A stretch of 64,000 nt of DNA from Candidatus Nitrosocosmicus oleophilus (GCF_000802205.1 NZ_CP012850.1:2170001-2234000), one strand, 5' to 3'. Counted from the stretch's first letter, positions 1 through 8,565 are shown. Notes: a model not told the origin generated them from the sequence alone. Made by a program: numbers and translations.

Positions 1-283
1 GAGATAAGATAACGGTTTGACCAGGTTCAATCCTCAACAAATTCTCAGTCAAATTCTTGTTGTTATCATATACTACGTATATGTCATTTAATGCCAACTT
101 TCCAGTATTTTTTAAGACCACTCGGGAATTGACCAACAGAGACTCCGGGTCCTTTAACGCATCTACGTCTAGAGAATAATCTTTAAACGGTACAAAAATC
201 AAAACATTGTAAATAACGACTACTAAAACAACTACAATCAATGCAATCAGTATTAGTTCCACTTTTTTGATCTTCAATACCAT
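1..283 (-). CDS. Membrane-anchored protein, C-terminus cut by window edge
   Basis: The reading frame opens with ATG at 283 and runs off the left edge, so only the first 94 residues are visible. A short basic start (MVLKIKKVE) is followed by one strongly hydrophobic helix (about residues 10-32, rich in I, L and V). After that comes an extracytoplasmic stretch with a beta-rich look containing RVVLKNTGKLALNDIYVVYD, which resembles the start of a CARDB/DUF11-type or other immunoglobulin-like domain that discusses gain or loss of tone between strands (VLKNTG motif). It is therefore probably a surface-exposed, N-terminally anchored protein. The family cannot be named because the rest is missing. 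Confidence 0.6.
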   Translation of the reverse strand, partial: MVLKIKKVELILIALIVVVLVVVIYNVLIFVPFKDYSLDVDALKDPESLLVNSRVVLKNTGKLALNDIYVVYDNNKNLTENLLRIEPGQTVILS

Positions 284-790
284 AATTCTACTTGATATAT
301 TTTATAAAAAAGTATTCCTTTTTGATTATTTATTAGCCCTGTTAATAATAGATCAATTTTTTCTGAGTTAAATTAATCATAATTATGCAAATTTAATATA
401 ACATGGCGTGTTGATATTTATCACACTAGAAAATAGAAGTGGCGTTCAAATTATTTACGCATTTTAAATATGAAAGTCAAATCAGTTTTTTCAACCTGTT
501 TCATATCCTAATACACCCTGGGTAATAGACCTTATCTTAAAGCATGATGTAGGGTCCGAATATTTGCAAGATTCTATAGACAACCTCATAAATGATTTAC
601 GTGGGTGGTCCCATTGGGCTTGATGAGATCAAATTGGGAATTAGATTTGTATTCGGGACTTCTCACCTTCCAAAAGGGACCGGTTAAAGTCCAAGGAATT
701 TTACACAGGGCACTAGAGTGCAAAATTGATAACTTTAAATATGAATTACTTTTATTAGTAGTTACATCGACCAAACCGAAGGGGAACATG
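284..790. other. Intergenic stretch with a GC-richer islet
   Basis: No gene can be supported. The part from about 595 to 790 is visibly richer in G and C than the AT-rich surroundings and is open on both strands for about 67-71 codons, but neither translation resembles a family that I recognise and neither has a convincing start signal. It could be a gene remnant or an RNA. Confidence 0.4.
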
Positions 791-821
791 TTTAGCGCAT
801 TGATAAAAGCAATGCGCTAAA
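791..821 (-). terminator. Perfect 12-bp hairpin downstream of the PsbP-like gene
   Basis: TTTAGCGCATTG and its exact reverse complement CAATGCGCTAAA are separated by 7 bases (ATAAAAG). The hairpin sits 14 bases past the stop codon of the minus-strand gene ending at 836, so a transcription terminator or 3'-end stabiliser is the simplest reading. Archaeal terminators usually depend on a T-run rather than a hairpin, and there is no long T-run here, so a protein-binding palindrome is also possible. Confidence 0.5.
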
Positions 822-835
822 CAATTATTTGATTA

Positions 836-1441
836 TTATCCAGGTAAGAATTTAAATGACTTTATCATATCGTTTGCCGTATTTTCAAAGGTATTGTATT
901 TATCCAATGAAGCTTTGTATGTGATAATGTAAATATTCTCATAATTGGAAACTACAATTTGCATTGCCTTGCGATTTTGTAATTTACTGTCCGTTGCTGT
1001 AAAAACTACTTTCGCAGCCTTCTTTCCGTCCACTGTAAAAGTATCAGAAGTTTCCAATTTGAAATCTTTATGTTCTTTTTGAATTTGGGATATAATGCCT
1101 TTTGATGCAGAATCGGCAGATATGTTTTTTCCTGGAGTGGGAACTACTTTGACCACGATTCCAGCCGGACTACTTACCGAATCTTTGTCCTTAGGGGCAA
1201 TCAGTATTATTTCATTGTTTAGCTTTACAGATTTTTCCCAGTTATTAGGATAGTCAATTGCAAAATGAAACTTATTGTCTGTATGAGTTAACATTGGCTG
1301 ATTTTGAGTTTCGAAAAATAAACCAAAAATCAAAAGATCCTTACCAGATAACTGATTTAAATGAAACAAAAATACAAGTATAACCACAGAAATCAAGATA
1401 TTTCCGATGGATTTTTGTAAATATTTGTGGGACATCGTCAT
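836..1441 (-). CDS. PsbP-like surface protein with N-terminal membrane anchor
   Basis: The 201-residue product has a hydrophobic N-terminal helix (about residues 12-30) followed by an extracytoplasmic domain. That domain starts with FAIDYPNNWEKS and ends with a YENIYIITYKAS...F..TANDMIKSFKF segment. The FxIxYPxxW opening and the IITYxAxxxxYxxFxxxxxxMIxSF ending are hallmarks of the PsbP family, whose archaeal members are small secreted or tethered proteins of unknown role abundant in ammonia-oxidising archaea. It is the last gene of a minus-strand row (lrp, secE, small gene, alba, this gene) and is followed by a 12-bp hairpin. The fold assignment is fairly safe; no function beyond a surface or periplasm-like location can be inferred. 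Confidence 0.75.
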   Translation of the reverse strand: MTMSHKYLQKSIGNILISVVILVFLFHLNQLSGKDLLIFGLFFETQNQPMLTHTDNKFHFAIDYPNNWEKSVKLNNEIILIAPKDKDSVSSPAGIVVKVVPTPGKNISADSASKGIISQIQKEHKDFKLETSDTFTVDGKKAAKVVFTATDSKLQNRKAMQIVVSNYENIYIITYKASLDKYNTFENTANDMIKSFKFLPG

Positions 1442-1516
1442 ATTATCATACTTTTCAAGTAATTATTAAATATTCGAAAAATTATACGATTAGACTGTTG
1501 AAAAAGTAACAATAAT

Positions 1517-1825
1517 TTACTTTGATCTTGAAATTGATACCTCTATTGTAGAGACATTTCTAGGTTTATCATCTTCAGTGCCAGTAAGAACATCCGACCC
1601 TAACTTTACTTTTTCTACCCTATAACCTAGTGTATTCATTCTTTTCACTATTATTTGAGCCACATCTACTGCCCTTGTGATGCTTTTCCCTCTTGCTTTT
1701 ATGACGACAGTTGGCTCATTAGCTAGTTGGACTAGAGTTGCAGTAACATACGTCATTAGTGGTTTTTTCCCGATAAAAATTTCATTGCTTTTTCTATTTC
1801 CAGATTCGTATTTGCTATGAGACAT
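1517..1825 (-). CDS. albA: DNA/RNA-binding protein Alba
   Basis: This 102-residue protein carries the Alba core: IFIGKKPLMTYVTATLVQL, then VVIKARGKSITRAVDVAQIIVKR and a C-terminal VSTIEVSISR strand. In the family, a Lys in the GKKP segment and the basic residues of the ARGKSI loop contact nucleic acid; Alba dimers coat chromosomal DNA and also bind RNA. Length and domain boundaries fit the normal family (about 90-100 residues) with a short N-terminal extension. It lies 36 bases downstream of a 76-codon gene on the same strand, probably in one transcript. Assignment is secure from sequence; which paralogue it is cannot be told from one window. Confidence 0.93.
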   Translation of the reverse strand: MSHSKYESGNRKSNEIFIGKKPLMTYVTATLVQLANEPTVVIKARGKSITRAVDVAQIIVKRMNTLGYRVEKVKLGSDVLTGTEDDKPRNVSTIEVSISRSK

Positions 1826-1861
1826 TAAATATCATGCAAAATTCAATAATATAATAGTATA

Positions 1862-2092
1862 TCACTTATCTAGCTCTTCCAAAATTTCAATTATTTTATC
1901 AGGATTTAGCATTGCCTTTTCTACAGTGCTCTTGTCGGTAATTTCATAACAATTAATTAACTCATTTTCATCCTTGTAGAATAGGAAAATTGAATTATCA
2001 TAAATAATCGGGTATAGCTTTTCAATGATCATAATTTCAGGATTAATCTTTATCTTGTTTTCTACATCAATTTCTACGGGGTTTTTACTCAT
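1862..2092 (-). CDS. Small conserved-looking hypothetical protein (76 aa)
   Basis: A 76-residue acidic protein with the central segment YPIIYDNSIFLFYKDENELINCYEI and a C-terminal helix PDKIIEILEELDK. I do not recognise a family. The pattern of strands followed by an amphipathic helix suggests a small alpha/beta fold. It starts with ATG and sits between secE and alba on the same strand with gaps of 77 and 36 bases, so it is probably co-transcribed with them. In many archaea secE is followed by the transcription factor spt5/nusG; this product is far too short and different to be that protein. Confidence 0.6.
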   Translation of the reverse strand: MSKNPVEIDVENKIKINPEIMIIEKLYPIIYDNSIFLFYKDENELINCYEITDKSTVEKAMLNPDKIIEILEELDK

Positions 2093-2169
2093 CTTAGCTC
2101 ACAAAAACAAATCATAGCGACAAATCTATTATTCTAGCTTTCAATTGCATAAAATGTAAAAGATTCGTG

Positions 2170-2367
2170 CTACTTGTTTACAAATAGTAGCTCGCCGACT
2201 AACTTTATTATAAATCCAATCCCACCTACAGCTCCTATAGCCAATAGTACCAATCTTAGATGAGTGAAATAATCGTCCTTGCTTGTTTTTTTTGCTAATT
2301 TAAGAGTCTGAAAAATCTCTCCTATTCTTTTTTGGATTTTATCGAGTATTTTTTGGAACGAGAACAA
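2170..2367 (-). CDS. secE: Preprotein translocase subunit SecE (Sec61 gamma)
   Basis: A 65-residue protein with a cytoplasmic amphipathic helix (about residues 3-30, ending LKLAKKTSKDDY), a short linker and a single C-terminal transmembrane helix (LRLVLLAIGAVGGIGFIIKLV). This is the standard archaeal SecE/Sec61 gamma layout: the clamp helix packs on SecY and the TM helix braces the channel. The phrase LAKKTSKDDY matches the family's conserved KP(T/S)xxEF-like segment loosely. It is the second gene in a minus-strand row after the Lrp regulator (78-base gap). Size and topology make the call good though short proteins are easy to mis-assign. Confidence 0.8.
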   Translation of the reverse strand: MFSFQKILDKIQKRIGEIFQTLKLAKKTSKDDYFTHLRLVLLAIGAVGGIGFIIKLVGELLFVNK

Positions 2368-2445
2368 TTGATTTCTAAGATTCTAAATATTTCATTATAA
2401 TTTTAATATTTCTAATTTCAAAACCCGATTCATCATGACCACAAC

Positions 2446-2937
2446 TCATCCAAAATTTTGATTACTAGTTTGTATCGAATAAACTGGTTCCTTATCTGTT
2501 CTTTGCATCTCCACGAAGGTCTCTGTAGCTTGTATGCCTTCTATTTTCCCGATTCTCTCTATTACTACCTTGTGAAGTTCTTCTAGAGTTCTTGTATTTA
2601 CCGACAGTATTATGTCGAAACGACCAGTAACTTCTATGAGTGACCTTATTTCTGGGATTTTGATAAGTTCATTATGGATGGGTTCTTTTAATTTTGGATC
2701 ACGATTTATGCCGACTGTTGCCTTAATATTAATACCCAGCTGTGATTCATTTATGATAACAGTAAATTTTCTGATAAGTTCTCGTTTAGTAAGCCTTTTG
2801 ATTCTGCTGTACAAAACTGAGGAGTTAATGTTTAATTTCTTACTTAGCTGGGGGATTGAAATACTTGCATCTTTTGTCAATTCTGACAAAATTTTCATAT
2901 CTAAATCATCGAATCTTTGCAAGATTGACTCTATCAT
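2446..2937 (-). CDS. Lrp/AsnC-family transcriptional regulator
   Basis: 163 residues. The N-terminal winged helix (about residues 8-60) reads FDDLDMKILSELTKDA, then IPQLSKKLNINSSVLYSRIKRL, the typical Lrp helix-turn-helix. It is followed by the RAM ligand-binding/oligomerisation domain (about residues 72-150: GINIKATVGINRD, IRSLIEVTGRFDIILSVNTRTLEELH). Lrp proteins form dimers to octamers and sense amino acids or other small metabolites. The gene is divergent from the plus-strand gene at 3070, and the roughly 130-base shared spacer is AT-rich with TATA-like sequences. Its ligand and targets cannot be inferred. Confidence 0.9.
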   Translation of the reverse strand: MIESILQRFDDLDMKILSELTKDASISIPQLSKKLNINSSVLYSRIKRLTKRELIRKFTVIINESQLGINIKATVGINRDPKLKEPIHNELIKIPEIRSLIEVTGRFDIILSVNTRTLEELHKVVIERIGKIEGIQATETFVEMQRTDKEPVYSIQTSNQNFG

Positions 2938-3069
2938 ATAATTATTGGTTACATTAATAAATGTAATTAAATAATTTGCTTAAAATCATAAATATATTTA
3001 AAAAATCTAGTATCTTTTTTTATCAGATCATTAGTAAATATTATATTATTAGATCGATAACTTTTCAAC

Positions 3070-3573
3070 ATGTTTGGAAAGTCTAAGTTAAAGCCCGGTA
3101 ATTTTGTTTTTGTAGTAAGAAGAGATGAAAATTCAAATTATGTGATAATAGGCAAGATTATTTCTGATCATGATAAAGTAATAAGAATTAAGGGTACTTT
3201 CCTAAAACCAGTTGGCCTGCTTGAAAGAATTAGGTCGGGAAGGGCTCAAGGAAAACCAATTGAAGCAATAAACAATCCGGAGCCTAATAATTGCATTTTC
3301 TTTATTATTGATAGGCTGGATACTGGAGATTTCGAAGACATTATTGACCCGAAGATCGATAAGGTAATCCCAATAAATGAGAATAGATATTTTGTACTGG
3401 ATGGTTGGATTAAAGAAAGCTTGGCAGAATTGTTTAGTAATTACTTTAGTTCAGCATCAGAGGAAGAGAGGTCACAAGCAAGAACAATGTTGATAAAAAA
3501 AATGAATTCTTTGATGTCTCAGGAATTAAAGGAGCATGTTTATGCGGTTGCACGTAGTTCACGAATTTTATAA
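3070..3573 (+). CDS. Hypothetical protein upstream of L12 (167 aa)
   Basis: A 167-residue soluble protein starting with ATG. The first half is beta-rich ([32 protein letters not shown]) and ends with a conserved-looking charged segment; the second half is helical ([33 protein letters not shown]). I do not recognise the family. A TATA-like stretch around 3033-3042 lies about 28 bases before the ATG, consistent with a short leader. It is immediately followed by the L12 gene on the same strand, but L12 appears to have its own promoter overlapping this gene's stop codon. Confidence 0.65.
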   Translation: MFGKSKLKPGNFVFVVRRDENSNYVIIGKIISDHDKVIRIKGTFLKPVGLLERIRSGRAQGKPIEAINNPEPNNCIFFIIDRLDTGDFEDIIDPKIDKVIPINENRYFVLDGWIKESLAELFSNYFSSASEEERSQARTMLIKKMNSLMSQELKEHVYAVARSSRIL

Positions 3574-3574
3574 A

Positions 3575-3585
3575 GTTTTATATTA
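3575..3585 (+). promoter_or_regulatory. TATA box of the L12 gene
   Basis: GTTTTATATTA is centred about 30 bases before the ATG at 3611. In archaea transcription starts about 24-28 bases past the TATA centre, so the L12 message would be leaderless or nearly so. The box overlaps the end of the preceding gene. Confidence 0.55.
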
Positions 3586-3610
3586 TGGACTCGTGAAATT
3601 TTCTTTTATC

Positions 3611-3922
3611 ATGGAATATGTATATGCTGCTTTATTATTACATAAATTAAAGCAAGATGTCAATGAAGATAATGTAAAAAATGTAATTAAATCAACAGGT
3701 GTAGAACCAGATGAAGTTAGAGTTAAATCATTGGTTGCTGCCTTAAGTGAAGTTAACATTGAGGATGCACTAAAGGCTGCTCCAATAGCTGCCGCTGCCC
3801 CAGCAAGCGCACAAGCTACTCCAGCTGCTTCAGGCTCAGGAGCCCCAGCAAAAGAGGAAGAAAAGAAGGACGAGAAGAAAGAAGAAGAAGCATTAGAAGG
3901 CTTATCTTCACTTTTCGGCTAA
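3611..3922 (+). CDS. rpl12: Large ribosomal subunit protein P1/L12
   Basis: 103 residues from ATG 3611. The N-terminal helical dimerisation domain ([40 protein letters not shown]) is followed by an Ala/Pro/Ser hinge (about residues 57-75), a run of Lys and Glu and the invariant acidic tail EGLSSLFG that recruits translation factors in archaea. The open frame extends 25 codons further upstream, but that extension is not homologous to L12 and the TATA box lies inside it, so the ATG at 3611 is the start. L12 is convergent with L10 at 4172 rather than following it in one operon. Confidence 0.95.
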   Translation: MEYVYAALLLHKLKQDVNEDNVKNVIKSTGVEPDEVRVKSLVAALSEVNIEDALKAAPIAAAAPASAQATPAASGSGAPAKEEEKKDEKKEEEALEGLSSLFG

Positions 3923-4171
3923 CCTTTATTCTTTTCTCTATTTTAGTATTATTATTTTATCCTATCATTTTGTACATGTCTAATCTAGTATCCTAATCTC
4001 TAAGGCTTACAAGTGATAAATGAACCAAAAAGATAACTGATATCCTAGCCTTCGTATTTGTGATATCCTAAATGTAAAATCTAGGACCTAAAAAGAGACC
4101 AGATCTAGATTTAGAAAAATAAATAAACAGTTTTGAACTCTAGCAAGATTTGTAATATAAAAAAATATGGA

Positions 4172-5074
4172 TCAGTTAGTGGAAGAAAAGCCCTTGGAAT
4201 CTAACTGGCGAGCCAAACTTGAAGCAATTGCATTAGCTTTGAGCATTACCAGTTCAATCGTGTCAGGCGAAGTATACCCAGATTCTGAAGCTAGGGACAA
4301 TGCATGTTGTTTTGCCTTTGAGAGTATTAATGGCATTGATTCCTCTGTAAAGTATACTGCTTCTACTGATAGGGACAAAGCCTCCTGGAAGGATTTTACT
4401 AACTCTTGAACATAATCTGATACTACTATCTTTAGATCCTTTTCCTTAAACTCAAGCCCTTCAGAAATCGCAAAATTAACTGAAACTCCTGCTTCGATTG
4501 GTTTTACATCCAATTTACTTAACAAAGCTGCTAACTTTTGGGGGATAACATCACCGGCTCTAGCGACAACCGTGTCCTTAGAAACCCATATCGTGCCTTG
4601 ATCAATTTTGGTGGGGACATTAGATTCTTTGAATTCCGATAATACTGGACCTGGATTTATTCCTGTATTACCAGCAGGAATGACAAGTTCGTTGGGAGCA
4701 ATATCACCGCCTTTGGCTGCCATGAATATCTTGTTTTTATCAAATGTTAAATTCATTTTAAATGGGCTAAGGTTGGTAAACATCAATGCGCACTGGCCTT
4801 CTAACTCTTTATTGAGGAATTCCAATCCTTTAACATCCTTAAAAATCTCTTCAAAGGCCCTCTGAGCAACCTTGTTTTTTATGGTAATTATCTTTATCTC
4901 ACTTCTGAATTTTTTTCTAATTGCCATAAGCTGAGCAGATCTCACTTTTGTCATCCTCGAAAGTGCGATTACGTTATAAGATTTTGCTAAATCTTGCAAA
5001 GTTTGATATAAATTGACTTTCCTTTCTGGATATGATGTTCTTCCTAACTTATTGATGATGGCTGTTTGACTCAT
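4172..5074 (-). CDS. rpl10: Large ribosomal subunit protein P0/L10
   Basis: 300 residues, normal for archaeal L10. The N-terminal L10 domain (about residues 20-120) has YNVIALSRMTKVRSAQLMAIRKKF and the GQCALMFTNLSPF segment; the archaeal P0 insertion follows (PAGNTGINPGPVLSEFKESNVPTKI). The C-terminal region (about residues 240-300) is made of helices that bind L12 dimers. The eukaryote-like acidic LFG tail is absent at the very end, which here reads SSLARQLDSKGFSSTN. L1 lies 18 bases upstream on the same strand, so the two form an operon. L10 carries the stalk on 23S rRNA. Confidence 0.95.
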   Translation of the reverse strand: MSQTAIINKLGRTSYPERKVNLYQTLQDLAKSYNVIALSRMTKVRSAQLMAIRKKFRSEIKIITIKNKVAQRAFEEIFKDVKGLEFLNKELEGQCALMFTNLSPFKMNLTFDKNKIFMAAKGGDIAPNELVIPAGNTGINPGPVLSEFKESNVPTKIDQGTIWVSKDTVVARAGDVIPQKLAALLSKLDVKPIEAGVSVNFAISEGLEFKEKDLKIVVSDYVQELVKSFQEALSLSVEAVYFTEESMPLILSKAKQHALSLASESGYTSPDTIELVMLKANAIASSLARQLDSKGFSSTN

Positions 5075-5092
5075 TATGATAATCCCTGTCGT

Positions 5093-5746
5093 TTATTTTC
5101 CAAGGGTACTTGCTTTTAATGCTTTACCCATAGTAAATTTAATTATAGCGTTCCTAATGTTCTTGTCTCCTTGCGGTAGTTTCTTTTCAACTGAAGCAAT
5201 GACCGCACTAGCATTTGCTACAAGCTGCTCATCAGTCATTGATTCATCTCCTATTTTTGTTGACATGTTTAATTGATTTTTGGATCTTATCCTTGTCGAT
5301 GATCTCAACCTTGATGCTATGTTTTCAATAGGGGCACCATAGGGAACAGGGGTGGGCATTTTACCTTTTGGACCCAAAAATTGACCTAACGATCGACCAA
5401 CAGATGACATCAAAGTAGCATCTGCGAGGAAAAAGTCATAAGAGCGAACGATTTTTCTAGCTTCTCTCCGATTTGTCCCAATCCTATCTAAAGTATCAGG
5501 TTCCATCACCTGATCAACACCAGCTTTCTTTGCTCTTAACCCCATGTCTCCAGTAGCAAGCATACAAAGTGAAGATCCTTTCTTAGTTGGATTAGGCAAT
5601 ACTACTATTTCGTTGACACTAAATCCTTTTTTGACATCAATATCTTTTAATACTAAAGTTATTTCAGCCGATTGAGCAAAATTTCTTTTTGGAGTGGCCT
5701 CTCTTGCCTTTTTTACAAGCTCCTTTAATTGATCATTGTTAAACAT
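5093..5746 (-). CDS. rpl1: Large ribosomal subunit protein L1
   Basis: 217 residues when started at ATG 5746 (MFNNDQLKELVKKAREA). The L1 fold is clear: FAQSAEITLVLKDIDVKKG, the ATGDMGLRAKKAGVDQVM region, and the signature FLGPKGKMPTPVPYG with SLGQFLGPKGK. L1 forms the mobile stalk near the E site and in archaea can repress its own mRNA. The frame stays open for 10 codons upstream, but a TATA-like element (5775-5783) lies in that region and would place transcription start near 5753, so 5746 is the better start. L10 follows after 18 bases. L11, which often precedes L1, is not upstream. Confidence 0.95.
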   Translation of the reverse strand: MFNNDQLKELVKKAREATPKRNFAQSAEITLVLKDIDVKKGFSVNEIVVLPNPTKKGSSLCMLATGDMGLRAKKAGVDQVMEPDTLDRIGTNRREARKIVRSYDFFLADATLMSSVGRSLGQFLGPKGKMPTPVPYGAPIENIASRLRSSTRIRSKNQLNMSTKIGDESMTDEQLVANASAVIASVEKKLPQGDKNIRNAIIKFTMGKALKASTLGK

Positions 5747-5774
5747 GAATATATAATGTAGACGTGCAAAGGCC

Positions 5775-5783
5775 ATTTAAAAT
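5775..5783 (-). promoter_or_regulatory. TATA box of the L1-L10 operon
   Basis: Read on the minus strand the bases are ATTTTAAAT. About 26 bases downstream is position 5753, seven bases before the chosen L1 start codon, which gives a very short leader. Confidence 0.5.
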
Positions 5784-6324
5784 CGTTTTTACGACAATTG
5801 AAATGTAATGTTATTGTCACTCACCTACCTTTACTGTATACAGCCTTTTTTCAACCTTTTCAAGTTAACCTCCTTCCCCATAATTACTCTCAACGTCGCA
5901 TACACGACCAATCCTATGGGTTCGACAATACCATATTCTATCTACTAATGGAAATGGCAACCGACCAATCAACTCAAGGGATACTGACCACTCTGTTATT
6001 TACTCATGTAAATAGAAATATTGGTACGTTATTCCTTGCAATTAAATAACTACAACTTTTATGAGATAAGGGCCTTCCTATCTAATCTTTATGTTAGGCA
6101 TAAACAAATGAGAACAAGTTAAGTAACCATACCTGTAGTTTTTCATTCTATTTTTAATAATAGGATAAGGTTGAATGCCATCCTTCCCCGAACTCTAATT
6201 TTTTAGACCCAAAACATTCTTTATTTATAGATTAACACTCAACAAATATCAAACTATATTTTTTTGATTAAATATCACTCGTGCATCAGACAAGGAAGTT
6301 TTGATCTCCAAATAGCCTCGACCA
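5784..6324. other. Intergenic region between L1 and the YVTN gene
   Basis: About 540 bases with no gene that I can support. An open plus-strand frame from 5798 is without a start signal or recognisable sequence and looks accidental. Nothing structured stands out. Confidence 0.4.
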
Positions 6325-8001
6325 TTATAGGTTACTAATTTTATTTATGTAATTGATCAGTCTTTTATCAAGAAAATCAAATTGAAAATCGGTAAGCGAG
6401 CCCCGTCTGTATGTATTAAATATGTCTCTCCTAAGGTTTTCTAATTTGATAATGCTTTGGGTTTTGTCACCTACGTCAGCATCTTGTATGGCTTTATTAG
6501 TTATCTGAATTAATTTGTTAAACTTTCTTCTTTGTCCACCCTTAAAAAACCATCCAAGTAAGACAGAAGCCATGCCTGTTATGCCTCCTATTAGGAAGAT
6601 ATATTGTTCAGTCGAAAGTGTTGGTCTAAAATTTGCAACAATGTTGCCATATTCGCTTGAATTGAATTTTAACGGGTTTTCAGTGCTGAGTGTGAGTCCT
6701 GACCAAGAATCAAATGTGTATCCTCTTTCAGGCACTGCCGTGCAGGTTGCCTCATTGTCTGTTGTAATAATTGTAGAATTTTGATTCAAATTTTTTATAC
6801 CATTGCACTCTATGAACCCAGAATTTTCGGGATTAGTCTGAAATCCTATCCTTACTATCCTTTCATCTTCTTTTCCGTCAATTACTGAAAGGGTATTGGA
6901 AGCAGTGTTTGTGACGTAGACTAGGTTCGTTAGGGGGTCTATTGCCACGAAACTTGCAATCAATGGGAATTTTATGTTAGTGGGAATCGTAGAAGGATAT
7001 CCTTCTCTTTTGGTAATAGAGGAAGGGTTTACTGGGATGTCTTTTATTTTCTCTAGGGATGTTTCGTTTATTACGCTTACAGTATTGGATCCTATATTGC
7101 TTACATATACCTTGTTTGAAACCGGGTTTATTTTTACACCGACTGGAAACTGACCAGTCTCAATGGTCTTTATCACAGTACCATCAGTTCCATTTATCAC
7201 AGAAAGCGAGTTTGAAGCGTAATTTGTAACATAAACAAGGTTTCCTTTCTCATTAATGTCAATTCCTACCGGGGAATTACCTGCTGGGATGTTTTTAACA
7301 AAATTATACCTATCTTCATCCATTAACGTGATAGTCGAATTAGCAATATTTGAGACGTACAGTTTATCTGATATGGGTTCAATACCAATACCATACGGAG
7401 TACTTATCCCGCTTATTGTTCTGATGACCTTATTGGTTATTCCGTCAATGACAGAAATTGAGCTTGAATCAATATTTGTAACATATACCCAATTGCTTGA
7501 TTGATCCACAGCAACTTGGACTGGGGATTTGCCTACTGCAATATTGTCAATAACTGAATCTGTAGAACCATCGATCACCGTAACGTCGTCAGATCCTCTG
7601 TTTGTCACATAAATTCTATTATTAAATTGATTTGCGTCTATACTATATGGAAATATGCCCGTCTGTACAGTACTAATGAGTTTATCCGTTTTTGCGTCAA
7701 ATACCGAAACTGTATTGGAATACTGATTTGCTACATAGATTTTACTAGTAAATGGATTCAAGGTTATTCCTACTGGGTAGCTTCCTGTGCTGAATCCCGA
7801 AATGAAATTCTTGTCTACCCCTTGAGCTAATGCCATATTGTTTGCGAATATTTTGCCTTGGTCAATATTCATCCGTTCAGACAAAATCTGTCTGTCTACA
7901 GCAGAGGGAGGATCAAAGTAAATTTGTAGATTTACCAAGGTTAAAAAAATAAATGAGATGAAAATAAGCAAGCAAGAGTTCATGTATTGACTTTGACGCA
8001 A
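6325..8001 (-). CDS. YVTN beta-propeller surface protein with C-terminal membrane anchor
   Basis: 558 residues. An N-terminal hydrophobic segment (about residues 8-28) acts as signal peptide or anchor. Seven YVTN-type propeller blades follow (about residues 70-375), each with the pattern IYV(A/T)N..SNT(V)SVIDG; the YVTN repeat forms a beta-propeller seen in archaeal surface-layer proteins and YncE-like proteins. A domain with ERGYTFDSWSGL and ANFRP (about 415-450) matches the bacterial-repeat/InlB B-type module. A transmembrane helix (about 462-482, FLIGGITGMASVLLGWFF) is followed by a basic cytoplasmic tail of about 75 residues with helices. The protein is thus a cell-surface propeller with an intracellular tail. 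Ligand unknown. Confidence 0.85.
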   Translation of the reverse strand: MRQSQYMNSCLLIFISFIFLTLVNLQIYFDPPSAVDRQILSERMNIDQGKIFANNMALAQGVDKNFISGFSTGSYPVGITLNPFTSKIYVANQYSNTVSVFDAKTDKLISTVQTGIFPYSIDANQFNNRIYVTNRGSDDVTVIDGSTDSVIDNIAVGKSPVQVAVDQSSNWVYVTNIDSSSISVIDGITNKVIRTISGISTPYGIGIEPISDKLYVSNIANSTITLMDEDRYNFVKNIPAGNSPVGIDINEKGNLVYVTNYASNSLSVINGTDGTVIKTIETGQFPVGVKINPVSNKVYVSNIGSNTVSVINETSLEKIKDIPVNPSSITKREGYPSTIPTNIKFPLIASFVAIDPLTNLVYVTNTASNTLSVIDGKEDERIVRIGFQTNPENSGFIECNGIKNLNQNSTIITTDNEATCTAVPERGYTFDSWSGLTLSTENPLKFNSSEYGNIVANFRPTLSTEQYIFLIGGITGMASVLLGWFFKGGQRRKFNKLIQITNKAIQDADVGDKTQSIIKLENLRRDIFNTYRRGSLTDFQFDFLDKRLINYINKISNL

Positions 8002-8128
8002 TCAATTATAATTTTTTGTATCCTCTAATAATATCGAAAATAGGTGAATATGTAAAATGTTATTGATAAATCATACTTAACAATTATATCTTCATTATCC
8101 ATATTAAATTCAAAGGGATCCAAAAGGC

Positions 8129-8554
8129 GTGGTACAAGTAAGAACCAATAGTTTATCGTTAGCTGTACTATTATGTTTTTATGTCATTTTTGCTTTTTCA
8201 ATTAATCCTTTAATGGATAATTTCCTTGGGATGTCAATTGAGGTGACAGATCAAAACAATGAGGGTGTGTTCAGTTCTTTAAGCAGAAATTTTGAACAAA
8301 CAATCGAGGAAATAAACAGTGCTGATGAAAAGAGCTCCTCCTCCTCCGACTCCTCCTCTAATAGTGCTGATGAAAAGAGCTCCTCCTCCTCCTCATCATC
8401 ATCATCATCCGACTCCTCCTCTAATAGTGCTGATGAAAAGAGCACTGCTTCGAAAGCCCCAATTGCCGCATCCGAATCTTCTAATCTCGCTAGCAACAAT
8501 TCTACAAAAGTTAACGACTTTGTGAAAAAAAATCAAACTGATCCCAATAAGTAA
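8129..8554 (+). CDS. Secreted Ser-rich repeat protein
   Basis: 141 residues from a GTG start at 8129. A hydrophobic signal or anchor segment (about residues 9-32, LAVLLCFYVIFAFSI) precedes a low-complexity region in which the heptad NSADEKS occurs three times, separated by Ser/Asp runs of differing length. The tail is rich in S, N, A and K. No enzymatic domain is present; such Ser/Asp stretches are common in surface stalks and are potential O-glycosylation sites. A hairpin plus T-run follows the stop codon. The start codon choice is uncertain, since GTG is the only candidate preceding the hydrophobic helix. Confidence 0.65.
   Translation: MVQVRTNSLSLAVLLCFYVIFAFSINPLMDNFLGMSIEVTDQNNEGVFSSLSRNFEQTIEEINSADEKSSSSSDSSSNSADEKSSSSSSSSSSSDSSSNSADEKSTASKAPIAASESSNLASNNSTKVNDFVKKNQTDPNK
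8315..8443 (+). repeat. In-frame tandem repeat with TCC/TCA serine runs
   Basis: Three copies of a 21-base unit (AAYAGTGCTGATGAAAAGAGC) start at 8315, 8360 and 8423, separated by homopolymer-like serine codon runs (TCC, TCA). Spacing is 45 then 63 bases, all multiples of three, so length changes would keep the frame. Confidence 0.85.
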
Positions 8555-8565
8555 GATTGGCTGAC

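Noticed and set aside
8251-8525. Frames of Pro/His runs and of Glu/Asp runs over the serine repeat
   Set aside because: They are low-complexity shadows of the TCC/TCA serine codons; the Ser frame has a signal peptide and a terminator, the others do not.
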